Below, in pieces: positions 50,854 through 60,614 of a stretch of DNA of 64,000 bases; the stretch's first letter is position 1; every line of letters starts with the position of its first letter. This DNA comes from Alistipes megaguti (GTDB taxonomy: Bacteria > Bacteroidota > Bacteroidia > Bacteroidales > Rikenellaceae), in assembly GCF_900604385.1 (NCBI RefSeq), contig NZ_LR027382.1, positions 3,146,076 to 3,210,075 on the forward strand, read 5' to 3'. The notes below the pieces were generated by a model. That model made no database searches, was not told the DNA's origin, and was given only the letters and a program-made list of their open reading frames with translations. The translations under genes and the position numbers were made by a program.

Positions 50854-52698
50854 TCAGAAGTTGGCCTTGATGCCGACGGTAAACCGCGCGCCCGGTTCGG
50901 GGAACCAGGCCTCGTTGTAGAGTTTCCGGTTGAGCAGGTTGCGGCCCTCGGCAAACAAGGTCACGCGACCCGAAACATGCCAGTCGAAATGGGCTCGCAG
51001 ATCAACTCCGAACGGTGTCCGGAAGGGATCCAGCGCCTCCTTCTCCAACGTGCCGCTCGTCTCCCACGTCGAGCCGTCCACGCCGGCAGACTGCAGCGTA
51101 TACCGATAGACCGACCAACTGCGCGCACTCTCGAACAGGGCCTCGACACCGAAGGCGATCCTGCGCCCCTCATAGGCGATGCCGGCATTCCCCGCAAAGG
51201 CCGGATCGCCGTTCTTCAGATCGGTTTCGTCGTTGTAGAGACGGCCGTGAGCCCCGAGGTCGATCTTCAGCGAACTCAACGGACGGATTTCGATCTCGCC
51301 GTTGAGCGACGTCACGGTCTGGCGCGCCTGGACCGGCAGGAACAGCACGTCACACCCCGTGTCGGGTCTTGCCACCTGCCATCCCGTCCAGAAGAGGTGG
51401 TTGTCGTGGATCGAAAAGCCCGCATAGAGGCGATAGGCAACGATCGAATGCCAGAGGCTGCCCCCCAGACCGAGGCGGAAGTTGTAGTCTACGGAACTCT
51501 TCGCAAGCCACAGCGAAGTTTCGTCGTAGATCGGGAAGAGGCTCTTGCCCTGCGGCTGGTCCGACGTGGTGAGGAAGGCGTCCGACGGCCACTGCGACGA
51601 ACGCACGTAGGGGTTCTGCTCCGTGAGCGAGCGCAGGTCGTTCGGATGCACCCCGCCGTCGGCCTCGACGAAGGGCTGCAGTCCGGGCGTGCCGAGGTTG
51701 AAATTCAGCCGCAGGTAGGGAATGAGGTAGTTGCCGCGCTCGTAGTCCGCAAGGGCTGTCGTGCCGACACGGTCACGGTAGTAGTCGGCCCCCGCGTCGA
51801 GCCGAACCACCCCGCCGTCGAAGCCGTAGCGCACTCCGGCACGGATCAGCTGCTGGTTGCTGCCCTCCAGATACTTGTGGCCGCCCAGGTAATCGTAGGC
51901 TATCGACACGCCGAAGCGGCTGCGGCCCCAGGCCCAGGCAATCCGGCCGTCAGCCCCGATCGAGCTCTCACGTCCCGACATGTCCGGAACGGGCAGATCG
52001 GAGTGGTCGAAGAAGAGCCCGCCGTGGAGCCCCACCTCGAAATTCAGCCGGCTCAGATCCTGGAAATCGTCGCCGAAACGCAGCTGCAGCCGTGCATCGC
52101 CATAGTCGGTCATCGCCCCGGCACCGAATGCGAGCTCCGGAACGGAGGGTACCCAGACCCCGTAACGGTGATACATGCGGTTGTCGTAGGAGAGTTCGCC
52201 CTCGAGCGTATGGCGTCCGATGTATTTGCCGGCCGCAATGCCCGCCCGGTTGTACATCCGCGTGGAGTTGTGCTCCCCTCCGAACGGATTGGCGATCTTC
52301 GCATAATATCCCGCATGGTTCACATAGGCCATGGCGTAGCCCGTCGAGGGATTCTGCGTCGTGGCGTAGAAATCCAGCACGGAGTTCAACGGATAGCCCG
52401 CCCCGACCTTCAAGTAGAAGGGCTGCGGACGGTTGAACTCCCAGTAGGTGACCGTCGCCGGACGGATCGGACGCGTCGTGAGCGTCGTGCGCAGCGACAG
52501 CGGCGTCACCGTATAACCGATCTCGGGACGCATCCGCGTCGTATCGTTCATGTCGGGTTCTATCGCCAGCTTCGCGGCGCTCTCCACCCGCGGAACGTAG
52601 GCCTTCGTCACCTCGACCTGCTTCTCCACCTGGGCCGCAACCCACTGCGGCACCACCATCGCCGCACAGGCGGCTATCATCCACAATCGTTTCATCAT
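50854..52698 (-). CDS. Plugless TonB-receptor-like outer-membrane barrel protein
   Basis: A 614-residue protein with a signal peptide ending VAAQ and the C-terminal outer-membrane signature (GRNLLNRKLYNEAWFPEPGARFTVGIKANF). Amphipathic strands run through the whole protein in the style of TonB-dependent receptors, but a plug domain and TonB box are absent: only about 60 residues precede the barrel. It overlaps the TPR gene by one base. Bacteroidota carry similar barrel-plus-TPR pairs, and the two proteins probably work together at the outer membrane. Confidence 0.82.
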   Translation of the reverse strand: MMKRLWMIAACAAMVVPQWVAAQVEKQVEVTKAYVPRVESAAKLAIEPDMNDTTRMRPEIGYTVTPLSLRTTLTTRPIRPATVTYWEFNRPQPFYLKVGAGYPLNSVLDFYATTQNPSTGYAMAYVNHAGYYAKIANPFGGEHNSTRMYNRAGIAAGKYIGRHTLEGELSYDNRMYHRYGVWVPSVPELAFGAGAMTDYGDARLQLRFGDDFQDLSRLNFEVGLHGGLFFDHSDLPVPDMSGRESSIGADGRIAWAWGRSRFGVSIAYDYLGGHKYLEGSNQQLIRAGVRYGFDGGVVRLDAGADYYRDRVGTTALADYERGNYLIPYLRLNFNLGTPGLQPFVEADGGVHPNDLRSLTEQNPYVRSSQWPSDAFLTTSDQPQGKSLFPIYDETSLWLAKSSVDYNFRLGLGGSLWHSIVAYRLYAGFSIHDNHLFWTGWQVARPDTGCDVLFLPVQARQTVTSLNGEIEIRPLSSLKIDLGAHGRLYNDETDLKNGDPAFAGNAGIAYEGRRIAFGVEALFESARSWSVYRYTLQSAGVDGSTWETSGTLEKEALDPFRTPFGVDLRAHFDWHVSGRVTLFAEGRNLLNRKLYNEAWFPEPGARFTVGIKANF

Positions 52699-55676
52699 CA
52701 GTTGAGTTTAGCGATTCGCGCCCGGGCCTCCTCGACAATGCCGTCATCGGCGGGCGAATATCCGTCGGCCACGCTCTGCCACGTGGCCCGTGCCTGGAAC
52801 GTATCGCCCCGGCGCACGTAGACCTCGCCCAGCAGCAGGTAGGCACGGGCCAGCCAGTAAGGCTGCGGGTTGCGATCCGAGAGGGCGAAGACCTCCTTCT
52901 CGGTACGGTCCAGATCGCCCGACGCAAAGGTCGCCTCGATCAGGCGGTAGGCCGCCTCGGAACCCTCCTTCGTGCGGACCTCCGCAGCCAGGTCGCGGTA
53001 GAGCTTCGCGGCCTCTGCCGCATCGCCCCCTTCGCGCAACTGCGTGGCCAGCGCATACTTCGCCTCACGCGTGGCCGTCTGACCGGCATCCGGAAGCGCA
53101 ATCACCTCGCGGGCCGCCGCGGCAATCTTCGCGGCATCACCGCCGGCCACTCTCGCCCGCACGTAGCCCGTCGCGGCATCCTCACGCGCCGTGCGCGACG
53201 GCGCCACATCGTAGAGCCGCCGGTAGGCCGCGGCGGCCTCGTCCCAACGCTTCTCGGCGCAGGTCAGCTCCGAAAGCTTCTCCAGCACCGGAACCGTATA
53301 GGGGGTCTTGCCCTGATCGGCCAGCGCCGTGAGGGTCTCGATGGCCCGCTCGCGGTTGTCGGCCACCAGATAGCAGTCGCTCAGGTAGTAGAGGGCATCG
53401 GTGCGGTAGGAGCCCTTCGGATAGGTCTCGACATAACTGTTCAGGGCACGGGTGGCGGCCGTGCGGTCGCCGTCGAGGTAGAGTTTCTGCGCCGCGGCAA
53501 ACGAGAGCGAGTCACGCGACAGGGCCGTCAGATCGCTCTCAATGCCTGCCCGGGCCGCATAGTCGAAGTAGGCATCGGCATCACCCTCCGAGACGTAGAT
53601 CTCGCGGATGCTCTGCATCGCACCCCGTGCCTCGGAGGATTGCGGAGCCGCATTCACCACGCGGTCGTAGCAGGCCAGCGACTTCTGCCGGTTGCCCAGA
53701 TTCAGATAGGCCAGACCCAGGTCCGACCAGGCGGCCGTCACCCGCGGCGACGAGGGATAGCGGGCCACGAAACGCTCCAGCTGGGCGGCACCTTCGGCAT
53801 ACTTCTGCTGGGCGATGTAGCTGCGGCCCAGTTCGTAGGAGGCCTCGTCGGCATATTCGCCGCCCGCCGCCTCGATCTGCCGCAGGGCCTGTTGTTTCTG
53901 CTCCGTGCGACCCAGAATGCCGAGCGTCACGGCCCGTTTGTAGCGGGCGTACTCCGCCTCGGGGGTGGCCAGCGCAATGGCACGGTCGTACTCCCCGACC
54001 GCCTCCTCGAAGCGGCGATCCGAGTAAGCCACGTCGCCCAGCCGGTTCAGGGCATCGGCCCGGTAGCGGTCTTTCGGCGCATGGGCCGCGAGGAAGCGGC
54101 GGAACGAATCGCCGGCCTGTGCCCAGTCGTTACGGTCGAAGGCGCAGTAACCGAGGTTGTACCACGCCAGGGCATACTCGCGTTCCGTACGCGGCGCCCG
54201 TTTCAGATAGGCGTTGTACTTGGCCGCAGCCACGGCGTAGTCCCCCTCCCGGAAGGCAATCTCACCCTGCCAGAAGGTGCTCAGCGCCGTATACTTGGGA
54301 CTGACGTTGATCGACTGCGCCTCGGCCAGGCACGTCCGAGCCGTGCGGATATCACCCGTGCCGTAGGCCTCCAGTCCGCGGTAGTAGGCGATCTTCTGCT
54401 GCGCGGCACGGATCTCCGCATCGCCCGACGGCATCGCCTTGATGGCCCGGTAGGCGGCTTCGTAGTCGCGCGAATTGTAGTAGGCGGCAATCAGCAGCGT
54501 CCGCGCCTCGGCGGTCCGCGGCGTCGAGGGGTAACGTTCGATATAGCGCGTCAGCAGGTTGATCGCCCCGTTGAAGGCCCCGCCGCCCAGTTCGTACTGC
54601 AGTTTGGCGTAGTTGAACAGCGCATCCTCGGCGATCGCGGCATCGAGCGACTCGTCCGTGGCCATGGCAAAGGCCTGCATCGCACGCTCCTTGTCGCCGG
54701 CCCGCAGGTAGCAGTCGGCCAGGTGGTAGGAGGCGTTCTGCGTCAGGGCATCCTCCGCGCCGCACGCCTTGCGCAGCCACTCCGCAGCCTCGGCATAACG
54801 CGCCGTGCGGTAGAGCGAGAAGCCCTCCAGGTAGCAGGCGTCGCGGTCCATCTCGCCGCCCGAAGTGCGGTAGGCGGCCAGATGTTCGAGCGTGCGGTTG
54901 AAATCCTCGAGCCGAAACCACGACTCGGCAATCACACGCTCCAGCTCGGCACGGCGTTCCGGCACGGCCTGCCGGGCCAGCGCATCGCCATGTTCGACCA
55001 CGTAGCGGTAGTTGCCCTCGCGGAACTCGATCTGAAGCAGGTAGTAGGGAACCAGCGCCCCGTAGGCGTCGCTCTTCCGCAGCCGGAGGAAGCCCTGTTT
55101 GGCCCGGGCATAGCGGCCCTCGGCATAATCGATGTAGGCCAGGTAGTAGTGCGCATGGTCGGCATACTCGCTGCGGTCGCCGATGCGCGAAAAGTGCCCG
55201 CCGGCCTCCTTGTAACGGCCGTCCGTGAACTCGACGTAGCCCATGCGGATGTCGTACTGTTCGCGGCGCTGCGGACTCAGGGCCTTGTAATTCGTACGTT
55301 CAAAGGCTTCGCGCGCCCGGGCCATGTTCCCCGCCGCGCAGTAGAACGATCCGAGCGAGAAGCGCACGTCGTTGGCATAGACCGACTGCGGATAACGCTC
55401 CTCGAAACGGCGCAGGGACGCCTCGGCATCGGCGCTGCCCAGTTCGACGGCACACGCCGCCAGGTAGTAATCAATCTCCTGCTGCAGGGAACGGTCGTCC
55501 GGGGCCATCGCCTCGCGGGCCCGCAGCAGTTCGTGGCGGGCATCGCTCCAACGGCCGTAGCCGAACAGATCGCGGGCCCGCCGCATCAGGGTTTCGGGAT
55601 CGCTCTCCGCGGCCCGTACACCGGGCGCACAGAGTGCCAGCGCCATCAACGGCAGCAATATTCGGAATCTTCGCAT
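52698..55676 (-). CDS. Large tetratricopeptide-repeat periplasmic protein
   Basis: A 992-residue protein with a signal peptide (MRRFRILLPLMALALCAPGVRA) and many TPR or TPR-like repeats across its whole length, for example RDLFGYGRWSDARHELLRAR near residue 35 and later copies such as YALAWYNLGYCAFDRNDWAQ. TPR scaffolds bind other proteins. Being coupled to the outer-membrane barrel gene, it may hold that protein or deliver cargo to it. Exact function unknown. Confidence 0.87.
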   Translation of the reverse strand: MRRFRILLPLMALALCAPGVRAAESDPETLMRRARDLFGYGRWSDARHELLRAREAMAPDDRSLQQEIDYYLAACAVELGSADAEASLRRFEERYPQSVYANDVRFSLGSFYCAAGNMARAREAFERTNYKALSPQRREQYDIRMGYVEFTDGRYKEAGGHFSRIGDRSEYADHAHYYLAYIDYAEGRYARAKQGFLRLRKSDAYGALVPYYLLQIEFREGNYRYVVEHGDALARQAVPERRAELERVIAESWFRLEDFNRTLEHLAAYRTSGGEMDRDACYLEGFSLYRTARYAEAAEWLRKACGAEDALTQNASYHLADCYLRAGDKERAMQAFAMATDESLDAAIAEDALFNYAKLQYELGGGAFNGAINLLTRYIERYPSTPRTAEARTLLIAAYYNSRDYEAAYRAIKAMPSGDAEIRAAQQKIAYYRGLEAYGTGDIRTARTCLAEAQSINVSPKYTALSTFWQGEIAFREGDYAVAAAKYNAYLKRAPRTEREYALAWYNLGYCAFDRNDWAQAGDSFRRFLAAHAPKDRYRADALNRLGDVAYSDRRFEEAVGEYDRAIALATPEAEYARYKRAVTLGILGRTEQKQQALRQIEAAGGEYADEASYELGRSYIAQQKYAEGAAQLERFVARYPSSPRVTAAWSDLGLAYLNLGNRQKSLACYDRVVNAAPQSSEARGAMQSIREIYVSEGDADAYFDYAARAGIESDLTALSRDSLSFAAAQKLYLDGDRTAATRALNSYVETYPKGSYRTDALYYLSDCYLVADNRERAIETLTALADQGKTPYTVPVLEKLSELTCAEKRWDEAAAAYRRLYDVAPSRTAREDAATGYVRARVAGGDAAKIAAAAREVIALPDAGQTATREAKYALATQLREGGDAAEAAKLYRDLAAEVRTKEGSEAAYRLIEATFASGDLDRTEKEVFALSDRNPQPYWLARAYLLLGEVYVRRGDTFQARATWQSVADGYSPADDGIVEEARARIAKLN

Positions 55677-55732
55677 AGTCAATTCAAGTTCATCTCCGCG
55701 CTCCGGGCGGCCGGGGCGGATGGAGAATCGGA

Positions 55733-55740
55733 CAAAGATA
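55733..55740 (-). promoter_or_regulatory. -7 element for the TPR-barrel operon
   Basis: TATCTTTG on the minus strand, 57 bases before the TPR gene start. It is a perfect -7 match; no clear TTTG is at -33. Confidence 0.6.
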
Positions 55741-55819
55741 GTAAAATTTATCCGACGCCACACCCTTAAAGGAACGGAATTTGCCCGCGGCGTATTGTTC
55801 AAACCAAAAACCGAATACC

Positions 55820-56227
55820 ATGACTGAGAAAGTGAACGTTCAGATGAACCGCGCCGGGCGTTTCGAACCGCGCGGAGGGGCCGATACGGCCTCGATGAAC
55901 CCCAAGGAGCTGCTGCTCTATGCCGCGGCGCAGTGTGCCGGGCAGACCGCCGCCGCCATCATGCAGCGCGAACGCATGAAGCCCTGCAATTTCGAAATCA
56001 GCGTCTCGGGCGACCTCTCGACCGAAACGCTCCGCACCGAGAGCACCTTCACCTGCTTTCATGTCGTCTACAACGTCGCGTGCGCGAGCGAAGAGGACTG
56101 TGCAAAGGCCAGCCACGCCCTCGAACTCACCCACGACAAGTATTGCGGGCTGGTGCAGATGCTCTCGCGCATCGCCCCCGTCTCGCGTGAGATCGCCGTC
56201 GTGAACACCGCGCCGGTCAAGGCCTGA
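55820..56227 (+). CDS. OsmC-family protein
   Basis: A 135-residue cytoplasmic protein of the OsmC fold. The conserved Cys pair typical of peroxidase members appears as AAAQCAGQTA near residue 40 and HDKYCGLVQMLSR near 112. Active members reduce organic hydroperoxides. The ATG at 55820 is chosen because MTEKVNVQM starts the fold. Confidence 0.87.
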   Translation: MTEKVNVQMNRAGRFEPRGGADTASMNPKELLLYAAAQCAGQTAAAIMQRERMKPCNFEISVSGDLSTETLRTESTFTCFHVVYNVACASEEDCAKASHALELTHDKYCGLVQMLSRIAPVSREIAVVNTAPVKA

Positions 56228-56256
56228 GCCCCTCGCGCCAGTTCAGAAAAGGCAGC

Positions 56257-56312
56257 GGGCGAAGACTTCCACGACTCTTCCGATTGAGGAAAAGCGTCGG
56301 GAATCTTCGCCC
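56257..56312. terminator. Hairpin between convergent OsmC and TolC genes
   Basis: A stem CGGGCGAAGA with its complement TCTTCGCCCG encloses a second, weaker stem. It lies between two convergent genes and may end transcription from both sides, though T runs are absent. Confidence 0.55.
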
Positions 56313-56333
56313 GTCTGGTGTCGGGAAGGGAGG

Positions 56334-57584
56334 TCACTGCGCCGTGATGCGGCGGTAATCCGACAGGGCTGCGGCGTAGTTGAAGTGGGCCCGGATGGCG
56401 TTGGTATAGAGCTGGATCCAGCTCAGCTGCGCCTGCATCACGTCGAGGATCGTCGCCAGCCCCTCGCCGTAGGAGTAAGTGCTGATCTGCAGGTTCTCGC
56501 CCGCGATGCGCAGGCTCGCCTCCGAGGCATCGACCTGCGCCCGGCTCTGCACCAGCGCCGTCCAGCCGTTCATCTCCTCGCGGACGATTTCGTCGTAACG
56601 CTGTTCGGTCGCCCAAGCCTGCTGCTCACGGGCGGCCCGGGCCGCGGCCACCGTGCGACGCCGCTCGCCCCAATGGAAGATCGGAACGGACAGCTGCACG
56701 AAGGCCGAACCGTCGATCTGCGTGCGGCCGTCGCGGTTGGGCGTCGCCGGCTGCCACGAGCCCCCCACCCCGACGCTCACCTGCGGATTGTACGGGGCCC
56801 GGGCCGCCCGCACCCCTTCGTCGGCCTGCTCCGTGCGCAGCAACGCGGCCGTATGGTCGGGACGTCGCGCCACGGCCTCCCCGGCCGGAATGCGGCGCGG
56901 CAGCGGCAGCGTATCGCGGATGCTCTCGCGCAACGACACGGACTCGGCCGGATCGGTGCCGCGCAGGATGTTGAAGTTGTGCAGGGCCACCTCGCGGTTC
57001 TGCTCGACGCTGACCAGCGAATACTCCGCCTCGCTCAGCCGCGCGTCGATCATCAGCACGTCGCCCTTTGCGATATAGCCCTCGGCAAAGCGGCGGTCGA
57101 CGACCTCCTTCAGCGAACGGATCAGCGAGACGTATTCACGCATCGCCGCGGCGTAGAGTTCCACGGCCGAGAGGCTCCAATAGGCGTATTCGGCCGCGTA
57201 GCGCACCTCGAAACGCGAAAACGCCTCCTCGCAAAGGGCAATGTCGCTCCCCAGGGCCGTCTGCCGGGCCGCCGCACGCACGGCCCCGCCGCCGTAGAGC
57301 GTCTGCACCAGCTGCGGCTGCACGCCGAAGGTCCACTGTTCGGCGCCCTCGCGGCAGCGGAACGCCCACGAGAAGTTCCCGGCCAGCGACAACTGCGGCA
57401 GGTAGCCCGTACGCGCGGCGGCGGCCTCGGCCTCGGCGGCCCGGCTCCCGGCCCGGGCGATTTTCAGCGTCCGGCTGTAGGAGGCGACCTCCGTGCGGTA
57501 CTCTTCGAGCGACGTCTGCCCGAAGGCGGCAACAGGCCCGGTGAGCAGCAGAATGAGTGGGAACAAGCAGGTTTTCATGGTCAT
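56334..57584 (-). CDS. TolC-type outer-membrane efflux channel
   Basis: A 416-residue outer-membrane channel of an RND system. The signal peptide is MTMKTCLFPLILLLTGPVAA. The two homologous halves of alternating helices and strands are visible; RTGYLPQLSLAGNFSWAF near residue 60 and RAPYNPQVSVGVGGSW near 265 are the matching strands. The ATG at 57584 overlaps the permease stop by four bases; an ATG two codons later is the alternative. Confidence 0.9.
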   Translation of the reverse strand: MTMKTCLFPLILLLTGPVAAFGQTSLEEYRTEVASYSRTLKIARAGSRAAEAEAAAARTGYLPQLSLAGNFSWAFRCREGAEQWTFGVQPQLVQTLYGGGAVRAAARQTALGSDIALCEEAFSRFEVRYAAEYAYWSLSAVELYAAAMREYVSLIRSLKEVVDRRFAEGYIAKGDVLMIDARLSEAEYSLVSVEQNREVALHNFNILRGTDPAESVSLRESIRDTLPLPRRIPAGEAVARRPDHTAALLRTEQADEGVRAARAPYNPQVSVGVGGSWQPATPNRDGRTQIDGSAFVQLSVPIFHWGERRRTVAAARAAREQQAWATEQRYDEIVREEMNGWTALVQSRAQVDASEASLRIAGENLQISTYSYGEGLATILDVMQAQLSWIQLYTNAIRAHFNYAAALSDYRRITAQ

Positions 57585-60500
57585 CGGATCCGGTAAAAGA
57601 GGGCATAGACTACGGGCAGGACGCAGATCGTCAGCAGCGTGGCCACGAGCAGTCCGCCCATGATCGTGGCGGCCATCGCGCCGAACATCGCATCGAAAAG
57701 CAGCGGCAGCATGCCGAGGATGGTGGTCCCCGAAGCCATCACCACGGGGACGATGCGGCTGCGCGTCGCCTCGACGAGCGCCTCGCGCGGCGTACGGCCC
57801 GCGGCCCGCAGCGTGTTGATCTGTTCGACCAGCACCACGGCGTTCTTGATGTTCATCCCGACGAGCCCCAGCAGCCCCAGCAGCGAGAAGAAGTTGAAGA
57901 TCCGGCCCGTCACGGCCAGTCCGAAGACCACGCCGATGAAGATCAGCGGGATCATCAGCAGAATGACCACCGGCTCGCGGTAGTTGCGGAAGAGCAGCAG
58001 CAGCGTGATGAAGATCAGCACCAGCGTCAGCGGCAGGTAGCGGCCCAGTGCGGCGTTGGACTCCTGCTGGCTCTCCTGCTCGCCGAAGACGCGCATCGCA
58101 TAGCCCGCGGGAAGGTCGACGGCACGGCGGAGGGAGTCCTTCAGTGCCGCGAAGAGCTGCATGGTGTTGACCCCGCGCACCGGGTCGCACTGCGCCTTCA
58201 TCACCCGCTGGCGGTCAAAACGGCGGATCACCCCCGGGCGGAAGTCGAAGCGCACGCCGTCGGTCGCCTGCTCGATCGAGAAGACCCGCCCCGAAGGGTT
58301 GAAGATCGGCAACGACTGGAGGTTGGTCAGGTTATAGGCGGCGATATTCTCATCCTTGAGCAGGATGGGCAGCGTGAGGTCCCCCTCGCGGTACTGTCCG
58401 AGCGGATAGCCCTGCGTGGCGATGGTGATGCCGCGGGCCAGCTGGCTGCGCGTGATGCCGATGCGCTGCCCCTTCATCTGCGAGTAGAGCGGCTGCCAGG
58501 TCGGGATGCGGTTGCCCCAGCTGTTGCGGATGTTCGTAGCGCCGGGCGTACGGTGCATGACAGCCTCGGCCCGCGCCGTCAGGCGCCGCAGCGTATCGAT
58601 GTTCCCACCGATGAAGCCGAACTCGATCGCCGCATCCGGCACGGGTGAGAGCTTGAACAACGACGAGCGCAGCCACACGTCGGGGAACGTAGCGGTGACC
58701 CAGCCGTCGAAACGCTCCTCGACGGCGGCCGTCTGACGGCTGTCGTGGAGCTCGACGAGCAGGTTGCCGAAATTGGGCCGCTGCGACGAGGTGCCGCTGG
58801 CCAGGTAGTAGCGCGGCGGCGTAGCACCGGCCGTCCACGAGACGCACTTCACCTCGGGCTGTTCGTGCAGCCACGCCTCCATCCGTTCGAGCTGTTGCTC
58901 CGTATCGTGGATGTTGTACCCCTCGGGCAGCAGCACGTCGGCCCGGAAGTAGGGTTTGTCGAGCGCCGGGAAGAAATTCTGCGGCATGCGGCCCATGACG
59001 GCCAGCGACACGACAAAGAGTGCGGCCACCGCGGCAACGGTCGCCCAGCGGTGGCGCAGCAACGCATCGAGCAGGCGATCGAAGGCCCGGTAGAAGCGCG
59101 TATCGTAGGGATCGCGCCGGGCCGGGGCGACCTGCAGCAGCCGCACGCCGAAGAGCGGCGTCTGGGTCAGGGCCAGCACCCAGCTCAGCAGCAGCGAGAA
59201 GGCCACCACAACGAAGAGCGGCCGCACGATCTCGGCCACGGACGACGGGGCCAGATAGAGCGGAAGAAACGAGAAGATGGCAATCAGCGTAGCCCCCAGC
59301 AGGCTCCAGCGCGGGGCCGTGGCCCCGGTGATGAAGGCCTCGCGGCACGCCGCGCCGCGCCGCATCGCCTGACGCGCGTTATCCGTGACGACGATGGCGT
59401 TGTCGACCAGCATGCCCATGGCGATGATGAAGCCCGCCAGCGAGGTGCGGTTCAGCCCCTCGCCCGCAAACTGCATCAGCAGCAGCGTGCCGCCGATCGA
59501 AAAGAGCAGCGACGTGCCGATGAGCACCCCCGGGCGCAGCCCCATCACCAGCATGATGACCGCCACGACGATGGCCACCGACTCGACCAAATTCCACAGG
59601 AAGGTGCGCGTCGCCTCGCGGGCGATGCGGTTCTCGGGGTAGAGCACCGTGAGCTCCATGCCGAGGGGCATTTCGCCGCGCAGTTCGGCCAATCGGGCGT
59701 CGATCCGCTCACCGACACGCACCACGTCGCTCCCCGATTCGGTCGAGATGCCGATTCCCACCGCCCGGCGTCCGTCGACGCGCATCAGCGTCTGCGGCGG
59801 ATCGGCATAGCCGCGTTCGATGCGGGCCAGGTCGCCCAGGCGGTACTGCCGGCCCGAGGAGGAGATCAGCAGCTGATTCTCCAGATCGTCGAGCGAATGG
59901 TAGGTGCCGTCCTCCAGAATGCGGATCTGCAGCTCGCCGGCCTGCTTCTCGCCGCTGTCGACCAGGGTGTTCTGCTGGCCGATCGTCGCGACGATCGTCT
60001 CGGGGCGGATCGCAAAGTTGGCCAGCGCCGAGAGGCTCACGTAGACGTTCACCACGGGGCTCTGCTCGCCGAAGAGGGTCACCTTCTGCACCCCGTCGAG
60101 CGTCACCAGCTCGCGTTTCAGCCGCTGGGCCCAGTCGCGCAGCTCGGTCAGCGTGAAGCCCTCGTCGGCCGAGAGGCCGTAGTAGATGCCGTAGACGTCG
60201 CCGAAGTCGTCAGCCACCGCAATGGCCGAGGCCCCCGAAGGCAGCTGCAGCTGGATGTCGAGCGCCTTGCGGCGCAGTTCGTCCCACAGCTGCGGGATCT
60301 CTCGCGACGGGGTGCCCGGGTCGAGTTCGACCAGGATCCGCGAACGTCCGTAGTGTGATTCGGAGGTGATCTTGTGGATGCGGCGCATCGACTGCACCTC
60401 GCGTTCGATGGGTTCGGTGACAAGCTCCTCGACCTCCTGCGGCGTCGCCCCCGGGTAGGAGCACATCAGCAGGGCACTCTTGATGACAAAGGTCGAATCC

Positions 60501-60607
60501 TCCTTCTTGCCCAGGCGCAGAAAGCCCGCCACGCCCCCGACCAGAAGCAGGGCGAGAAAGAAACCGACGACGCGGCCGTTGCGCAGCGAATAGGTAGTGA
60601 GATTCAT
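57581..60607 (-). CDS. RND efflux permease (AcrB/HAE1-like)
   Basis: A 1008-residue inner-membrane proton-driven pump with 12 predicted helices and two large periplasmic loops. The fourth helix reads IIAMGMLVDNAIVVTDNA; in AcrB two Asp stand here, while this protein has Asp-Asn, as in a large group of single-Asp RND pumps. Later helices include GLLGLVGMNIKNAVVLVEQIN. It lies between its adaptor and its TolC partner and would export drugs, bile acids or envelope stress compounds; substrate is not readable. Confidence 0.94.
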   Translation of the reverse strand: MNLTTYSLRNGRVVGFFLALLLVGGVAGFLRLGKKEDSTFVIKSALLMCSYPGATPQEVEELVTEPIEREVQSMRRIHKITSESHYGRSRILVELDPGTPSREIPQLWDELRRKALDIQLQLPSGASAIAVADDFGDVYGIYYGLSADEGFTLTELRDWAQRLKRELVTLDGVQKVTLFGEQSPVVNVYVSLSALANFAIRPETIVATIGQQNTLVDSGEKQAGELQIRILEDGTYHSLDDLENQLLISSSGRQYRLGDLARIERGYADPPQTLMRVDGRRAVGIGISTESGSDVVRVGERIDARLAELRGEMPLGMELTVLYPENRIAREATRTFLWNLVESVAIVVAVIMLVMGLRPGVLIGTSLLFSIGGTLLLMQFAGEGLNRTSLAGFIIAMGMLVDNAIVVTDNARQAMRRGAACREAFITGATAPRWSLLGATLIAIFSFLPLYLAPSSVAEIVRPLFVVVAFSLLLSWVLALTQTPLFGVRLLQVAPARRDPYDTRFYRAFDRLLDALLRHRWATVAAVAALFVVSLAVMGRMPQNFFPALDKPYFRADVLLPEGYNIHDTEQQLERMEAWLHEQPEVKCVSWTAGATPPRYYLASGTSSQRPNFGNLLVELHDSRQTAAVEERFDGWVTATFPDVWLRSSLFKLSPVPDAAIEFGFIGGNIDTLRRLTARAEAVMHRTPGATNIRNSWGNRIPTWQPLYSQMKGQRIGITRSQLARGITIATQGYPLGQYREGDLTLPILLKDENIAAYNLTNLQSLPIFNPSGRVFSIEQATDGVRFDFRPGVIRRFDRQRVMKAQCDPVRGVNTMQLFAALKDSLRRAVDLPAGYAMRVFGEQESQQESNAALGRYLPLTLVLIFITLLLLFRNYREPVVILLMIPLIFIGVVFGLAVTGRIFNFFSLLGLLGLVGMNIKNAVVLVEQINTLRAAGRTPREALVEATRSRIVPVVMASGTTILGMLPLLFDAMFGAMAATIMGGLLVATLLTICVLPVVYALFYRIR

Positions 60608-60614
60608 GGCCCGA

